A stretch of 64,000 nucleotides of DNA, from contig NZ_JAYGIN010000006.1 of the NCBI RefSeq assembly GCF_034931005.1, forward strand, positions 1 through 64,000. Direction: 5' to 3'. This document shows positions 1 to 9,061 of this stretch, piece by piece (the first letter of the stretch is position 1; every line of letters starts with the position of its first letter). The notes beneath the pieces are model-generated. The model saw only the letters and a list, made by a program, of their open reading frames with translations. It was not told the origin of the DNA and did not search any database. The position numbers and the translations under genes were made by a program. Origin of the DNA: Arcicella sp034931005. GTDB lineage: Bacteria; Bacteroidota; Bacteroidia; Cytophagales; Spirosomataceae.

Positions 1-121
1 ACTTAACAGCCCTGCTCCGATGGAGAGGGGAGAAAAAAGCGGAAGAATGCTCCCCTCTCCATCGGAGAGGGGCTGGGGGTGAGGTTTTTAGGACTTGCAT
101 TAATAAGTATACAGTTCCGCA
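1..121. mobile_element. Truncated MITE-like element with hairpin core
   Basis: A 17-bp perfect inverted repeat (16-32 with 50-66, core GATGGAGAGGGGAG) forms a strong hairpin. It is followed at 97-120 by an end sequence, CATTAATAAGTATACAGTTC, which resembles both ends of the element at 11361-11508. The hairpin itself resembles the core of the element at 7126-7311. The left end lies outside the window. There is no coding capacity. Calling it a non-autonomous mobile element is inference from the shared ends and cores. Confidence 0.5.
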
Positions 122-474
122 ATCTTATATAAAGAGAATGTAAAATAAGTGATAACCAATAGGGGTAATAATAGAAGTGTTTGTCAGAGTTATGGTTTAA
201 TAACCGTTTATCAAATAATTGAGGTTTGGATTGAGGCTAAAAAGTAATTTTGTACTATTCAAATGTAGGTTTATTGTTCTTGAATTGTCATAATACATTG
301 ATTATAAAGTTGAAAAAAAATCGTATTTTTTTAAGTGCTTGTAAATCAGTAAGATGATTTTTTTGATTTGTCAGTAAATGAAAAAAAATAAGAAAATAAT
401 AACTAAATCTATTTGAAATACGTTTAATATTAAACTGAAATAAAAATAATAATTTTAACTATTCTAATATTCAA
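122..474. other. AT-rich upstream region of TonB receptor, no gene
   Basis: About 350 bases, very AT-rich with poly-A and poly-T runs, between the repeat element and the TonB receptor start. I see no open frame of useful length, no RNA gene and no clear TAnnTTTG box. It presumably carries the receptor promoter and leader. Confidence 0.4.
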
Positions 475-2883
475 ATGCTGAAATTTATTCAAAAACCTCT
501 TTTAATGTTATTGTTTTTCCCTTTAGGTTTGTTTGCTCAAAATGAAAAACTTACCGTTAGTGGTTATGTAAAAGACAACAAAAATGGCGAAGGCTTAATT
601 GGTGCTTCCGTTTTTGTGAAAGAATTGCTGACGGGTACTACCACAAATACCTACGGTTTTTATTCTCTTACTTTACCAAAAGGGAATTATACTTTGGTCA
701 TTACTTCAGTTGGCTATCGAAAAGCATACAGAGATATTAAACTGAATGACCAAAACCTTACGCTCAATTTAGAATTGCAAGAGGATGGTCAAGAATTGGA
801 GGAAGTTGTGGTAAAGGGCAAACGTGACGATGATAATGTGAAAGAGATTGAAATGTCTGTCAATAAAGTTGAAATGAAAACCATCAAAAAGATTCCTGCT
901 TTATTGGGTGAAGTTGACTTAGTTCGTGCCATTCAATTATTGCCAGGGGTTTCTACGGTGGGAGAGGGTGCTACGGGTTTCAATGTTCGTGGTGGTGCAG
1001 TTGACCAAAACTTGGTGCTTTTAGATGATGCTCCTGTGTATAATTCTTCTCACCTTTTTGGTTTTTTCTCCATCTTCAATCCAGATGCTGTAAAAGATGT
1101 AAAATTGATTAAAGGCGGAATTCCTGCTCAATATGGTGGACGTGCTTCTTCAATTTTAGATGTAAGAATGAAAGAAGGGAATGCTAAAAAATTAGAAGTA
1201 AATGGAGGTATTGGTTTTATTTTCAGTCGTTTATCTATTGAAGCACCAATCATAAAAGACAAAGCTTCGTTTATTGTGGCGGCTCGTCGTTCGTATGCGG
1301 ATATTTTGGCAAAACCGTTCCTGACGGGTAATAATGCCAATACTCAATTTAATTTTTATGACCTTACGGCAAAAGTAAACTACAATATCAATCAGAATAA
1401 TACGGTGTTTTTGTCGGGATATTTTGGACGTGATGTTTTTGGAAATCAGTTCGGTTTCAACTGGGGAAATAGCACTTTATCTGCTCGTTGGAATCACGTT
1501 TTCAGTTCTAAATTATTCCTGAACACAACGGCATTTTATAGTAATTATGATTATTTATTGGATTCTGACTTAGAAAATGTGCGTCCTAATAACCGTTTTC
1601 GTTGGACTTCAAATATTGAAAACCTGAGCTTTAAGCCTGACTTTACGTATTATATTTCTCCCAACAATACCCTTACTTTTGGCGGACAAGTCTTGACGTA
1701 TAGTTTTACGCCAGGTTCAGCAACGGCGAGTTCTCAGAGTGATGTGCGTTCGTTCGGTTCACCTCCAAAAGATGGTATTGAATATTCTGCCTATATCGGA
1801 AATGAATGGAAAGTTTCGCCTAAATTATCACTTCAATATGGCGTTCGTTTTTCAAAGTACGATTATAAAAGTAGCGAAGACGTTTATTACGAAAGAAAAT
1901 TTGTAGGATTTTCGGATACATACCCTTCTGGATATGACCTTGTGACGAAGGTAAATGATAAAAATAAAATCCTTCAATCATACAGTAATTTTGAACCACG
2001 CTTCAATCTGAAATTAGAAACAGGTGAAAATAGCTCATTGAAAGCCAGTTATAACAGAATGACGCAGTATATTCACTTGATGTCGAACACCGCAGCAGCA
2101 ACTCCATTGGACGTTTGGACTTCAAGTACCAATAATATTAAGCCTCAATTAACAGACCAAGTGGCTTTAGGATATTTTAAGAATTTTGGAGAAAACGAGT
2201 ACGAAACCTCTTTGGAAGTTTATTATAAGGATTTTCAAAATCAAATTGATTATGCCGACCGTGCCAATCTTTTCTTGAATCCTACTTTTGAAAAAGATTT
2301 GATGTTTGGGAAAGGTCGTGCGTATGGCGTTGAATTATTCATTAAGAAAAATAAAGGAAAATTGACTGGTTGGACAAGTTACACTTTAGCACGTACCGAA
2401 CGCCAAGTGGAAGGTTTGAATCAAGGAAAGTGGTATCCAAATCGTTTTGACAGAACCCATACATTGAATGTTGTAGGGCAGTATGAATTGAACAAAAAAT
2501 GGAGTTTTGGGGCAAATTTTGCCTTCATTTCGGGCGTTCCATACTCTTTACCTGAGCGTCAGGGCGTTGTGGAAGGCTTAACTTATGGTATTACCGAAGG
2601 TGGTGTACGTGGTAATATTCGAGTGCCTGTTTACAATCGTTTGGATATTTCAGCTACCAAGAAAAACAAAAAAGCATTATTTGGTAAAGGCGAATCAGAA
2701 TGGGTATTTTCTGTTTATAATTTATATAATCGTCGTAATCCATTCTCAATTTATACTCAACCCAAAACCTCAACAACTGCAGATTCTCAGCAACAAGCAG
2801 AACAAATAGTTAAAAGTGAGGCGATTAGATTGTCAATCATTGGCTCTTTAATTCCTTCAGTTACGTATAATTTTAAGTTTTAA
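475..2883 (+). CDS. TonB-dependent outer-membrane receptor with carboxypeptidase-regulatory N-domain
   Basis: Predicted energy-dependent outer-membrane importer or sensor; the substrate is unknown. The 802-residue protein begins with a signal peptide ending in LFAQ at about residue 22. A carboxypeptidase-regulatory-like beta-sandwich follows (about 27-110, with VSGYVKD and GASVFVK). Next comes a TonB plug (about 130-240, with the conserved VRGGAVDQNLVLLDDAPVYN and GGIPAQYGGR), and then a beta-barrel ending in aromatic YNFKF. It is shorter than classical SusC proteins (about 1000 residues), matching the smaller receptors that Bacteroidota pair with DUF4249 lipoproteins, as here. The ATG at 475 directly precedes the signal peptide. 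Family assignment is firm; the ligand cannot be inferred. Confidence 0.93.
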   Translation: MLKFIQKPLLMLLFFPLGLFAQNEKLTVSGYVKDNKNGEGLIGASVFVKELLTGTTTNTYGFYSLTLPKGNYTLVITSVGYRKAYRDIKLNDQNLTLNLELQEDGQELEEVVVKGKRDDDNVKEIEMSVNKVEMKTIKKIPALLGEVDLVRAIQLLPGVSTVGEGATGFNVRGGAVDQNLVLLDDAPVYNSSHLFGFFSIFNPDAVKDVKLIKGGIPAQYGGRASSILDVRMKEGNAKKLEVNGGIGFIFSRLSIEAPIIKDKASFIVAARRSYADILAKPFLTGNNANTQFNFYDLTAKVNYNINQNNTVFLSGYFGRDVFGNQFGFNWGNSTLSARWNHVFSSKLFLNTTAFYSNYDYLLDSDLENVRPNNRFRWTSNIENLSFKPDFTYYISPNNTLTFGGQVLTYSFTPGSATASSQSDVRSFGSPPKDGIEYSAYIGNEWKVSPKLSLQYGVRFSKYDYKSSEDVYYERKFVGFSDTYPSGYDLVTKVNDKNKILQSYSNFEPRFNLKLETGENSSLKASYNRMTQYIHLMSNTAAATPLDVWTSSTNNIKPQLTDQVALGYFKNFGENEYETSLEVYYKDFQNQIDYADRANLFLNPTFEKDLMFGKGRAYGVELFIKKNKGKLTGWTSYTLARTERQVEGLNQGKWYPNRFDRTHTLNVVGQYELNKKWSFGANFAFISGVPYSLPERQGVVEGLTYGITEGGVRGNIRVPVYNRLDISATKKNKKALFGKGESEWVFSVYNLYNRRNPFSIYTQPKTSTTADSQQQAEQIVKSEAIRLSIIGSLIPSVTYNFKF

Positions 2884-2985
2884 TTGAAAAAATAGTTGAA
2901 CTATGATTTATAGGATTGAAGAGTATTTTTTAAAATCTTTCAATTGCCTAATCTTAAAAATCATCATTCAGTCAAAATAATTATC

Positions 2986-3951
2986 ATGAAAATTTCAAAG
3001 CAAAATATATATCAAGAAGTGAATACAACTTTTAATTCATTTATTCGCTATTCGTTATTCGCTGTTTCTGCTCTTTTTCTAACAAGTTGCGAAGACGTTA
3101 TTACCTTAGATGTTCAGAAAACAGACCCATATTTAGTGGTGGATGGTTCAATCACTAATTTGGCAGGTGAACAAGTTATTAAATTAACTAAATCGCAAGA
3201 CCTTTTGAGTGAAGCACTTCCCGAAGTTGTTAAAAATGCTACGGTAAAAGTTACTGATAACTTAGGCAAAGTGTATGAATTTAAAGATTTGAAAAACGAA
3301 GGGAAATACGTGTGGACTCCTACTAATACTGCCGAAGTGATGGGAGTAATTGGCAGAACTTATTCGTTGGAAATACAAGCAGAAGGGGAAACCTATAAAG
3401 CATCTTCTAAACTAAATAGAGTTCCTAAAATTGATTCTATTGTATATAAATTGGATGATGCCAATATTCGACAAGGAGGGGATGGAAAACCAACAAAAGG
3501 TTATGATGCACAGTTTTATGCACGAGATTTGAAAGGCGTAGGAGATTGTTACCGAGTGAAAGTTTATCAAAATGGAAAACTCAGAAGTGGAGCAGATAAT
3601 ATTGTTATTGCCTATGACGGAATTGCCAATAAAAGCTCTTTTGGCGATTCATTGGCATTTATTAGACCATTACGCCGTTTGTCAACCACAGAATTATATC
3701 AAGAAAATGATAAAATAAAAGTCGAATTATTATCCATTACCGAAGCCCATTTTGACTTTTGGACACAACTACGTCAGGAATTAAACAATGCAGGTTTATT
3801 TGCTCGTCCAGCGGCACGTGTTCCTTCTAATATTTTAAATATTAATGCCAGTTCAACCAAACAAGCCGCAGGTTGGTTTGGAGCATCAGCCGTAACGTCG
3901 TTGGAAGTGATTGTAGATAAAACAAAAGCCGTTAAAGAATTTGCTGATTAA
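2986..3951 (+). CDS. DUF4249 family outer-membrane lipoprotein
   Basis: Predicted lipoprotein partner of the TonB receptor immediately upstream (102-base gap, same strand). The frame is open from a TTG at 2944, but the ATG at 2986 begins a proper lipoprotein signal: hydrophobic YSLFAVSALF, then the lipobox LTSC and EDVITLDV. I therefore chose 2986 (321 residues). Features typical of DUF4249 are the DPYLVVDGSITN segment and the following Ig-like sandwich with ATVKVTDNLGK. DUF4249 proteins are commonly encoded next to this class of TonB receptor; a role as surface substrate-binding component is inference. Confidence 0.85.
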   Translation: MKISKQNIYQEVNTTFNSFIRYSLFAVSALFLTSCEDVITLDVQKTDPYLVVDGSITNLAGEQVIKLTKSQDLLSEALPEVVKNATVKVTDNLGKVYEFKDLKNEGKYVWTPTNTAEVMGVIGRTYSLEIQAEGETYKASSKLNRVPKIDSIVYKLDDANIRQGGDGKPTKGYDAQFYARDLKGVGDCYRVKVYQNGKLRSGADNIVIAYDGIANKSSFGDSLAFIRPLRRLSTTELYQENDKIKVELLSITEAHFDFWTQLRQELNNAGLFARPAARVPSNILNINASSTKQAAGWFGASAVTSLEVIVDKTKAVKEFAD

Positions 3952-3975
3952 ATCAATAACAAAATTATAATTTAG

Positions 3976-4001
3976 AAAGGGACACAATCAAGTGCCCCTT
4001 T
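3976..4001 (+). terminator. Rho-independent terminator after DUF4249 gene
   Basis: Stem AAAGGGACAC / GTGCCCCTTT with one mismatch and a six-base loop, followed by a T run. It lies 25 bases after the stop of the DUF4249 lipoprotein gene and would end the receptor-lipoprotein transcript. Confidence 0.7.
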
Positions 4002-4199
4002 TTTATTGTCTTATTAATTTTAAAATAAAATGTTTGTTGACGCTCTAATTATGGCGGGGCTATTTGTTTGATTATTAGTGAGTTAAGTGACTATTTTTTG
4101 CCTGTTGAATCCTAATTCTATTTATTCATCATAAATGGCATATCCTTTGTAAAGACTAAAATAAGAATCCTTACTTTAATTTTAAAAATACAAATTGCC

Positions 4200-4736
4200 A
4201 TGTCAAAAATATTAGGAATAGGCTCACGAATTCGTCATGCAGAGTATGGTGACGGTGTAATAATCAACGTAAAGTCAAGCGGGTATAATATTACTTTTAT
4301 GCAATTTGGCATGAAAATAATTAAGTTAGATTTCCCCTTAGAAGTTATCGAAGAAGTTGAGCAAGATAATGACCTTGTGAGTCTTTTAGATGTAGAAATG
4401 ACACTTTCTAAGGTATTACAAAAGTGGGCAGATATTACCGAAAATGTACCTTTGGGCGATAAATGGAAAGGTGGAAAGCTAATTTTAAAACCTGGCAGAC
4501 AAGATTTATCAAACAAAGAAATGCCCATTGATGCTTTCTTTCATAAAATTGTGATGGTGCGTGACCGTCTGCGGGTGATGGAACAACGAATCAATTCGAG
4601 TAATTTGGAAGATGAAGAAAAGGTAAATCTTCAACAATATATTACCAAAATTTACGGAACATTGACTTCATTTAACGTTCTTTTTAAACACCAAGAACAT
4701 ATTTTTGTCGGTGAAAAAGCAATGGCAGAAGCGTAA
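4200..4736 (+). CDS. Conserved hypothetical protein with Tudor/KOW-like N-terminus
   Basis: I do not recognise a named function. Residues 5-50 (GIGSRIRHAEYGDGVIINVK and onward) resemble the small Tudor/SH3-like fold at the C-terminus of UvrD/PcrA helicases (DUF3553-like, pattern VGxxVxHxxFGxGxV), a module that can contact RNA polymerase or nucleic acid. The remaining 125 residues look alpha-helical and charged, without membrane segments or a signal peptide, so the protein should be cytoplasmic. It stands alone between a terminator and the Crp-like gene. The ATG at 4200 is the only sensible start. The domain similarity is by eye and weak. Confidence 0.6.
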   Translation: MSKILGIGSRIRHAEYGDGVIINVKSSGYNITFMQFGMKIIKLDFPLEVIEEVEQDNDLVSLLDVEMTLSKVLQKWADITENVPLGDKWKGGKLILKPGRQDLSNKEMPIDAFFHKIVMVRDRLRVMEQRINSSNLEDEEKVNLQQYITKIYGTLTSFNVLFKHQEHIFVGEKAMAEA

Positions 4737-4767
4737 ATTTTTTCTAAAAATAGATTTCAGCAAGTAA

Positions 4768-4822
4768 TACCGTTCATTAAAAGTCCCAAATTTTAGAGAC
4801 TATTAGCGAACGGTAGTTTTTT
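4768..4822 (+). terminator. Possible terminator hairpin
   Basis: ACCGTTC ... GAACGGT arms (4768-4815) with an inner AGTC/GACT pairing, followed by a T7 run. It is 32 bases after the preceding stop codon. The large loop makes it less certain than the other terminators in the window. Confidence 0.45.
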
Positions 4823-4900
4823 TATACCTGTAAAAACCTATATTTGTCAGGAAAATCAAAAAATAACCGCCCTAAATATCCATAACCAAGAAATTAAAAA

Positions 4901-5497
4901 ATGCCCTTATCAGCCTCAAATAAGATTCATCTTGTAAAAGAATCTATTTTTAGATTAGCCAATTTTTCATCGGAAGAGTGGAATTTTTATCAGAATATTA
5001 TTGAAGAAATTTCATTTAAGAAAAAATCATTTCTGACAAAAAGAGGAGAGGTAGAAAAATACGCTTATTTTATTTTGGAAGGAGCTGTAAAATATGAGGC
5101 AATCACTGAAGACGGCAAAGAAATTTGTGTTGATTTAGGTTTTCAGGGCAATTTGGTTAGCTCATTTTCGTCTTGTTTAGCTCAAATCCCATCGTCCATT
5201 TCTATTCAAGCGGTTACAAATATCAAAGCTTACCGATTGTATTATCCTCCTGTTTTGGAATTATTAGAAACGTCCAAAAATGCAGAGCGTTTTCATCGCC
5301 TCATTGCCGAACAATTATACATTCGTGAAACTCGCCGAACTTATACTTTAATTTCAAAAACGGCAGAACATCGTTATTTGCATCTTCTTGAAAATCAACC
5401 AGATGCTTTACGTTTAATTCCCATAAAAGATTTAGCATCGTATTTAGGAATTCATCCAGATAGTTTGAGCAGAATACGGAATAGTATTAAGGGTTAA
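4901..5497 (+). CDS. Crp/Fnr family transcriptional regulator
   Basis: Predicted one-component DNA-binding regulator. Residues about 20-120 form a cyclic-nucleotide-binding-type beta-barrel (FILEGAVKYEAITEDGKE, then FQGNLVSSFSSCL). The C-terminal 40 residues hold a short winged-helix recognition region (IKDLASYLGIHPDSLSRIR). At 198 residues it is slightly shorter than Crp, as is usual for the many Bacteroidota Crp-like regulators. The cAMP-contact residues of E. coli Crp are not evident, so the effector is unknown. It is monocistronic and convergent with xerD; its targets cannot be deduced. Confidence 0.85.
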   Translation: MPLSASNKIHLVKESIFRLANFSSEEWNFYQNIIEEISFKKKSFLTKRGEVEKYAYFILEGAVKYEAITEDGKEICVDLGFQGNLVSSFSSCLAQIPSSISIQAVTNIKAYRLYYPPVLELLETSKNAERFHRLIAEQLYIRETRRTYTLISKTAEHRYLHLLENQPDALRLIPIKDLASYLGIHPDSLSRIRNSIKG

Positions 5498-5582
5498 GTA
5501 GGACAGGTTTCCAACCTGTCATTTCATACATGGATAGGTTTCCAACCTGTCATTTCATACATGGACAGGTTGGAAACCCGTC
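5498..5582. repeat. Three-unit REP-like palindrome array
   Basis: Three near-identical palindromes, GACAGGTTTCCAACCTGTC (5502-5520), a one-base variant (5533-5551) and a third in opposite orientation (5564-5582), spaced by the 12-mer ATTTCATACATG. They fill the whole gap between the convergent crp-like and xerD stop codons and could act as a bidirectional terminator. Confidence 0.75.
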
Positions 5583-6494
5583 CTACCTTTTCTTGCTCCT
5601 CGGATGAAAATCTACGATGGTTTGTTGTAAATATTCACGGTCGAGGTGGGTATAAATTTCGGTAGTTGTAATAGATTCATGCCCTAACATTTCTTGAACT
5701 GCTCTCAAATCCGCCCCACCTTCAATCAAATGTGTGGCAAAAGAATGTCTAAATGTATGCGGACTAATATTCTTTTGAACGCCAGCTTTGGCAGCCAAGT
5801 CTTTGATAATCAGGAAAATCATTACTCTGGTTAATTTATTTCCCCTTCTATTCAAAAACACATGGTTTTCGGCTTCGGGTTTTACGTCTTGTTGCTTTCG
5901 GATATTTTCTAAATAAATTTTGGTATAATGCAAAGCATCACGCCCGATAGGAACGAGCCGAACTTTGTCGCCTTTTCCGATAATTCTGAGAAAACCAATA
6001 TCAAAAAAACACTCCGTTAATTTCATTTCTACCAATTCTGAAACCCGTAACCCCGAACTATAAAGCACCTCCAAAATTGCCCGATTACGAGTACCTTCAT
6101 TGGTGGAAAGGTCAATGGCTTCTAACATTCTTTCAATTTCTGGAAAACTCAAAGTTGCGGGCAACTTTCTTCCAATTTTAGGAGAAACAATCAATGCCAT
6201 TGGGTCGTTTTTGATAATATCTTCCAACAATAAATACTTGAAAAATGCCTTTAATCCTGATAACATTCTGGCTTGAGAAGTGGCTTCTAAACCCAATTCT
6301 CCGACGTAATAAAAGAAATTGAAAATGTGCTTATCTGTTACCGTTTCGGGCTGAATGTCCAACTCTCCAGCTATTTCGAGGTATTCCCAAAGCTTCTGAA
6401 CGTCACGTAAATACGCTTCAATCGAATTTTCTGAAAGAGAACGTTCTAAAGTGAGGTAGCTTTTGAAATTTTTTAAATAGCTTTGCCAATTCAT
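5583..6494 (-). CDS. xerD: Site-specific tyrosine recombinase XerD
   Basis: Predicted recombinase that resolves chromosome dimers at dif with XerC. The full catalytic set is visible when numbered from the ATG at 6494 (303 residues, the usual XerD length): Arg150 (SSGLRVSEL), Lys174 (GKGDK), His246-x-x-Arg249 (HTFRHSFATHL), His272 (LGHESITTTE) and nucleophile Tyr281 (IYTH). The N-terminal SAM-like core-binding domain occupies about 1-100. The frame is open upstream to 6548, but those 18 extra residues are low-complexity and unlike the family. The gene is divergent from aroQ. XerC versus XerD is decided by overall resemblance only, and an integrase role is unlikely given the housekeeping context. 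Confidence 0.9.
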   Translation of the reverse strand: MNWQSYLKNFKSYLTLERSLSENSIEAYLRDVQKLWEYLEIAGELDIQPETVTDKHIFNFFYYVGELGLEATSQARMLSGLKAFFKYLLLEDIIKNDPMALIVSPKIGRKLPATLSFPEIERMLEAIDLSTNEGTRNRAILEVLYSSGLRVSELVEMKLTECFFDIGFLRIIGKGDKVRLVPIGRDALHYTKIYLENIRKQQDVKPEAENHVFLNRRGNKLTRVMIFLIIKDLAAKAGVQKNISPHTFRHSFATHLIEGGADLRAVQEMLGHESITTTEIYTHLDREYLQQTIVDFHPRSKKR

Positions 6495-6670
6495 TGGGGA
6501 TTTGGGTTTAGGAATTAGTGAATGATTGATTAGGTTAGATAAAAGCAAAGATAATTTATAATTGTTTTTTTAGACAAGAAAATTCGTTTTGCATTTAGCT
6601 ATCCAATTTAAGATTACTTAATCCATCATTAACTACTACCTTTTACCTAATACCTACTACCTAAACAACA

Positions 6671-7096
6671 ATGTCAAAGAAAAAAATAATCATCATTAAT
6701 GGCCCTAATTTGAATTTATTAGGCAAACGTGAACCCGAAATTTACGGACACCAAACTTTTGAACAATATTTTGAAGTCTTGAAAGATAAATATTCGGATT
6801 TAGTAGATTTAGAATATTTCCAGTCGAACCACGAAGGATTTTTGATTGACAAAATTCATGAAATTGGTTTTTCTTACGATGGGATTTTGATGAATGCAGG
6901 AGCATTTACGCATACTTCAATTGCCATTGCAGATGCCATTTCAGGCGTGAAAACCCCCGTGATAGAGGTTCATATTTCAAATGTGTATGCTCGTGAAGAA
7001 TTCCGTCATAAAAGTTACATTAGCAAAAAAGCAATGGGAATTATTATCGGTTTTGGTCTTCGTGGCTACGATTTTGCCATTCAAGCGTTTTTATAA
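6671..7096 (+). CDS. aroQ: Type II 3-dehydroquinate dehydratase
   Basis: Catalyses the third shikimate-pathway step, 3-dehydroquinate to 3-dehydroshikimate, through an enolate intermediate. The 141-residue protein has all type II signatures: INGPNLNLLGKREPEIYG with the catalytic Tyr in the EIYG loop, FQSNHEGFLIDKIHE, NAGAFTHTSIAIADAI, and VIEVHISN with the active-site His. Length and motif order match the dodecameric AroQ family. Its start at 6671 follows a T/A/C word-rich leader (CCTAATACCTACTACC). Very secure call. Confidence 0.96.
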   Translation: MSKKKIIIINGPNLNLLGKREPEIYGHQTFEQYFEVLKDKYSDLVDLEYFQSNHEGFLIDKIHEIGFSYDGILMNAGAFTHTSIAIADAISGVKTPVIEVHISNVYAREEFRHKSYISKKAMGIIIGFGLRGYDFAIQAFL

Positions 7097-7125
7097 TAGG
7101 TGTTTGGGATTAGGATTTAGTATTT

Positions 7126-7311
7126 GAAAAACTTTCGGAAGTATATACAATTTGACGGAAGTCAAGTTTTTTCAATAAAAACCTCACCCCCGACCCCTCT
7201 CCGTTGGAGAGGGGAGCGTTCGACCTCTTTTTTCTCCCCTCTCCAACGGAGAGGGGTCGGGGGTGAGGTTTTGCGTCAAATAGTATATAATTCCGAAAAC
7301 TTTATTAAATA
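7126..7311. mobile_element. MITE-like element, 39-bp perfect inverted repeat core
   Basis: The outer ends (7126-7156 and 7274-7304) are imperfect inverted repeats sharing TTTCGGAA, TATATAC and ATTTGACG. Inside lies a 39-bp perfect inverted repeat (7178-7216 with 7234-7272), rich in CCCCTCTCC, around a 17-base loop. The element fills the gap between aroQ and the aminotransferase. A frame running through it (7124-7327) is an artefact of the repeat. Hairpins of this CCCCTCTCC type are scattered between genes in many genomes; the wrapping ends are what suggest mobility. Confidence 0.6.
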
Positions 7312-7323
7312 CTCCTCCAAAAT

Positions 7324-8421
7324 ATGATAACTTTCTATCCAGGGCCATCAAAAGTATATCCACAAGTAGCTCAATATATGCAAGATGCCTTTGCGGAGGG
7401 AATTCTTAGTGTCAATCACCGAAGTCCCGAATGTATGGAAATTACTCGTGGGGCAATCGAAGGTTTACATCAAAAACTCAATATTCCTGAAGCATATTTT
7501 ATTTGTTTTATTTCGTCAGCAACGGAGGCTTGGGAGATTATTGCACAATCTTTGACAGTAAAAGAAAGTGTCCATATTTATAACGGAGCATTTGGTGAAA
7601 AATGGGCAGATTATGCCGAAAAGCTCATTCCAAAAGTTGAAAGAATAACTTTTGATATTGAAGAACTTCCTGATTTAAAGCAGATTAACGCTTGTGGAGA
7701 TGTCGTCTGTATTACACAAAATGAAACCTCGAACGGTACACAAATTAAAGATTTAAAGCCTTTTAGAAATGCTTTCCCCGAAGCGATTATTGCCGTTGAT
7801 GCGACATCATCTTTAGGCGGAATTGCTTTAGATTGGCAACAAGGCGATGTTTGGTTTGCCTCAGTTCAGAAGTGCTTGGGTTTACCTGCGGGCATGGCAA
7901 TAATGCTTTGTTCACCCAAAGCAATTCAGCGAGCAGAGCAAATCAACGACCGAAAATATTATAATAGTTTATTGTTCATTCACGATAATTTTCAGAAATT
8001 TCAAACACATTACACGCCTAATGTTTTGAATATTTATCTTTTGAATAAGATAATGGCTGACGTTCCTAATATTTCAAAAATCTCGGAAAGAATTAGGAAT
8101 CAAGCTGATAGTTGGTATAAAATCTTTGATGAAAATGTAACACAGACTTTAGGCTGTAATGATAAAAATGAAGCAGTACAGACTAAAGTCTGTGCTACAA
8201 AACCCTTAATTCAAAACCCAGAAGTACGGTCAGATACAGTAATTGCAATTGCAGGAAATGAAAGTCAAATTAAAGATATAAAAACCATCACCAAAGCCAA
8301 TGGAATCACGGTTGGAAATGGATATGGTTCTTGGAAAAACACAACTTTTAGAATTGCTAATTTTCCTACTATTGAAGTGAATGAAATCAGAGCTTTGGAG
8401 GAAATATTAATAAAATTATAG
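7324..8421 (+). CDS. Class-V aminotransferase, SerC-like
   Basis: PLP-dependent aminotransferase of fold type I. Lys183 in ASVQKCLGLPAG is the Schiff-base lysine; VDATSSLGG (about 158-166) carries the PLP-binding Asp. The N-terminus FYPGPSKVYP and the NHRSPE loop resemble phosphoserine and alanine-glyoxylate aminotransferases. Phosphoserine aminotransferase is the likeliest role, but the protein is divergent and no other serine gene is adjacent. Oddity: residues about 272-293 (VTQTLGCNDKNEAVQTKV and onward) are encoded by two palindromic repeat units (8140-8159, 8178-8193) that look like an in-frame REP insertion in the small C-terminal domain. Confidence 0.82.
   Translation: MITFYPGPSKVYPQVAQYMQDAFAEGILSVNHRSPECMEITRGAIEGLHQKLNIPEAYFICFISSATEAWEIIAQSLTVKESVHIYNGAFGEKWADYAEKLIPKVERITFDIEELPDLKQINACGDVVCITQNETSNGTQIKDLKPFRNAFPEAIIAVDATSSLGGIALDWQQGDVWFASVQKCLGLPAGMAIMLCSPKAIQRAEQINDRKYYNSLLFIHDNFQKFQTHYTPNVLNIYLLNKIMADVPNISKISERIRNQADSWYKIFDENVTQTLGCNDKNEAVQTKVCATKPLIQNPEVRSDTVIAIAGNESQIKDIKTITKANGITVGNGYGSWKNTTFRIANFPTIEVNEIRALEEILIKL
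8137..8199. repeat. REP-like palindromes inside a coding region
   Basis: ACAGACTAAAGTCTGT (8178-8193) is a perfect 7-bp dyad, and ACACAGACTTTAGGCTGT (8140-8157) is an imperfect second copy. Together they add roughly 21 codons in frame to the aminotransferase gene without a stop. The unit has the look of the intergenic REP elements elsewhere in this window. Confidence 0.6.
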
Positions 8422-8482
8422 TAAGAGAAATTTATATAAGATAAGCGTAACACAACAAACTTTAATAACGACAATAAACACG

Positions 8483-9061
8483 ATGGAATTAAACTTCAAC
8501 TTCAAAGAAATTATCTCGGTTTCGCTTATTCTTTTTTCTGTCATTGATATTTTAGGGTCAATTCCTGTTGTCATAGACCTTCGTAAAAAAACAGGAGATA
8601 TTCACGCAGAACAAGCCACTTTGGTTTCGGGCGGAATTATGATTGCCTTTCTATACGTCGGAAAATCTATTTTGAGTCTTTTTGGCGTTGATATAAATTC
8701 ATTTGCCATTGCGGGAGCATTAATTATTTTCTTGATTGGTCTGGAAATGACTTTGGGCAGAAATATCTTTAAGTCGGAAGATGCCGCAGCCAGTAAAGCA
8801 GCTTCAATTGTGCCATTGGCTTTTCCAGTCATTGCGGGAGCAGGTACCATGACGACTATTTTATCGTTAAAATCTCAATTTGAAGAAGTAAATATTTTAG
8901 TTGGAATTTTATTGAACTTGGTATTTATCTACATCGTTTTAAAAGCCTCACAATGGATTGAAGACCGACTTGGACAGGTAGGAGCGAACGTTTTACGCAA
9001 AGTTTTTGGCGTAATTCTATTAGCGATTTCAATCAAGATTTTGAAAACAAGATTGGGGTAA
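8483..9061 (+). CDS. MarC family integral membrane protein
   Basis: Six-helix inner-membrane protein of the MarC family (UPF0056). Hydrophobic segments lie at about 8-27, 45-65, 72-90, 108-126, 136-153 and 168-188. Family hallmarks are FSVIDILGSIPVVIDL near the N-terminus and VPLAFPVIAGAGTMTTIL in the middle. Its 192 residues match the usual length. The biochemical role of MarC proteins is unknown; the old link with multiple antibiotic resistance was withdrawn, so no resistance role should be read into it. It is followed by an unrelated membrane protein. Confidence 0.92.
   Translation: MELNFNFKEIISVSLILFSVIDILGSIPVVIDLRKKTGDIHAEQATLVSGGIMIAFLYVGKSILSLFGVDINSFAIAGALIIFLIGLEMTLGRNIFKSEDAAASKAASIVPLAFPVIAGAGTMTTILSLKSQFEEVNILVGILLNLVFIYIVLKASQWIEDRLGQVGANVLRKVFGVILLAISIKILKTRLG

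Noticed and set aside
2585..2809. Overlapping frame inside the TonB receptor gene
   Set aside because: Shadow of the receptor in another frame; Ile/Val-rich translation without start signal.
7124..7327. 67-residue open frame on the plus strand
   Set aside because: It runs through the 39-bp inverted repeat and its translation is a mirror of CCCCTCTCC-type sequence. No start context or protein-like character.
8483..9061. Antibiotic-resistance role for MarC
   Set aside because: The family name is historical and the resistance link was not upheld, so only the membrane-protein family is reported.
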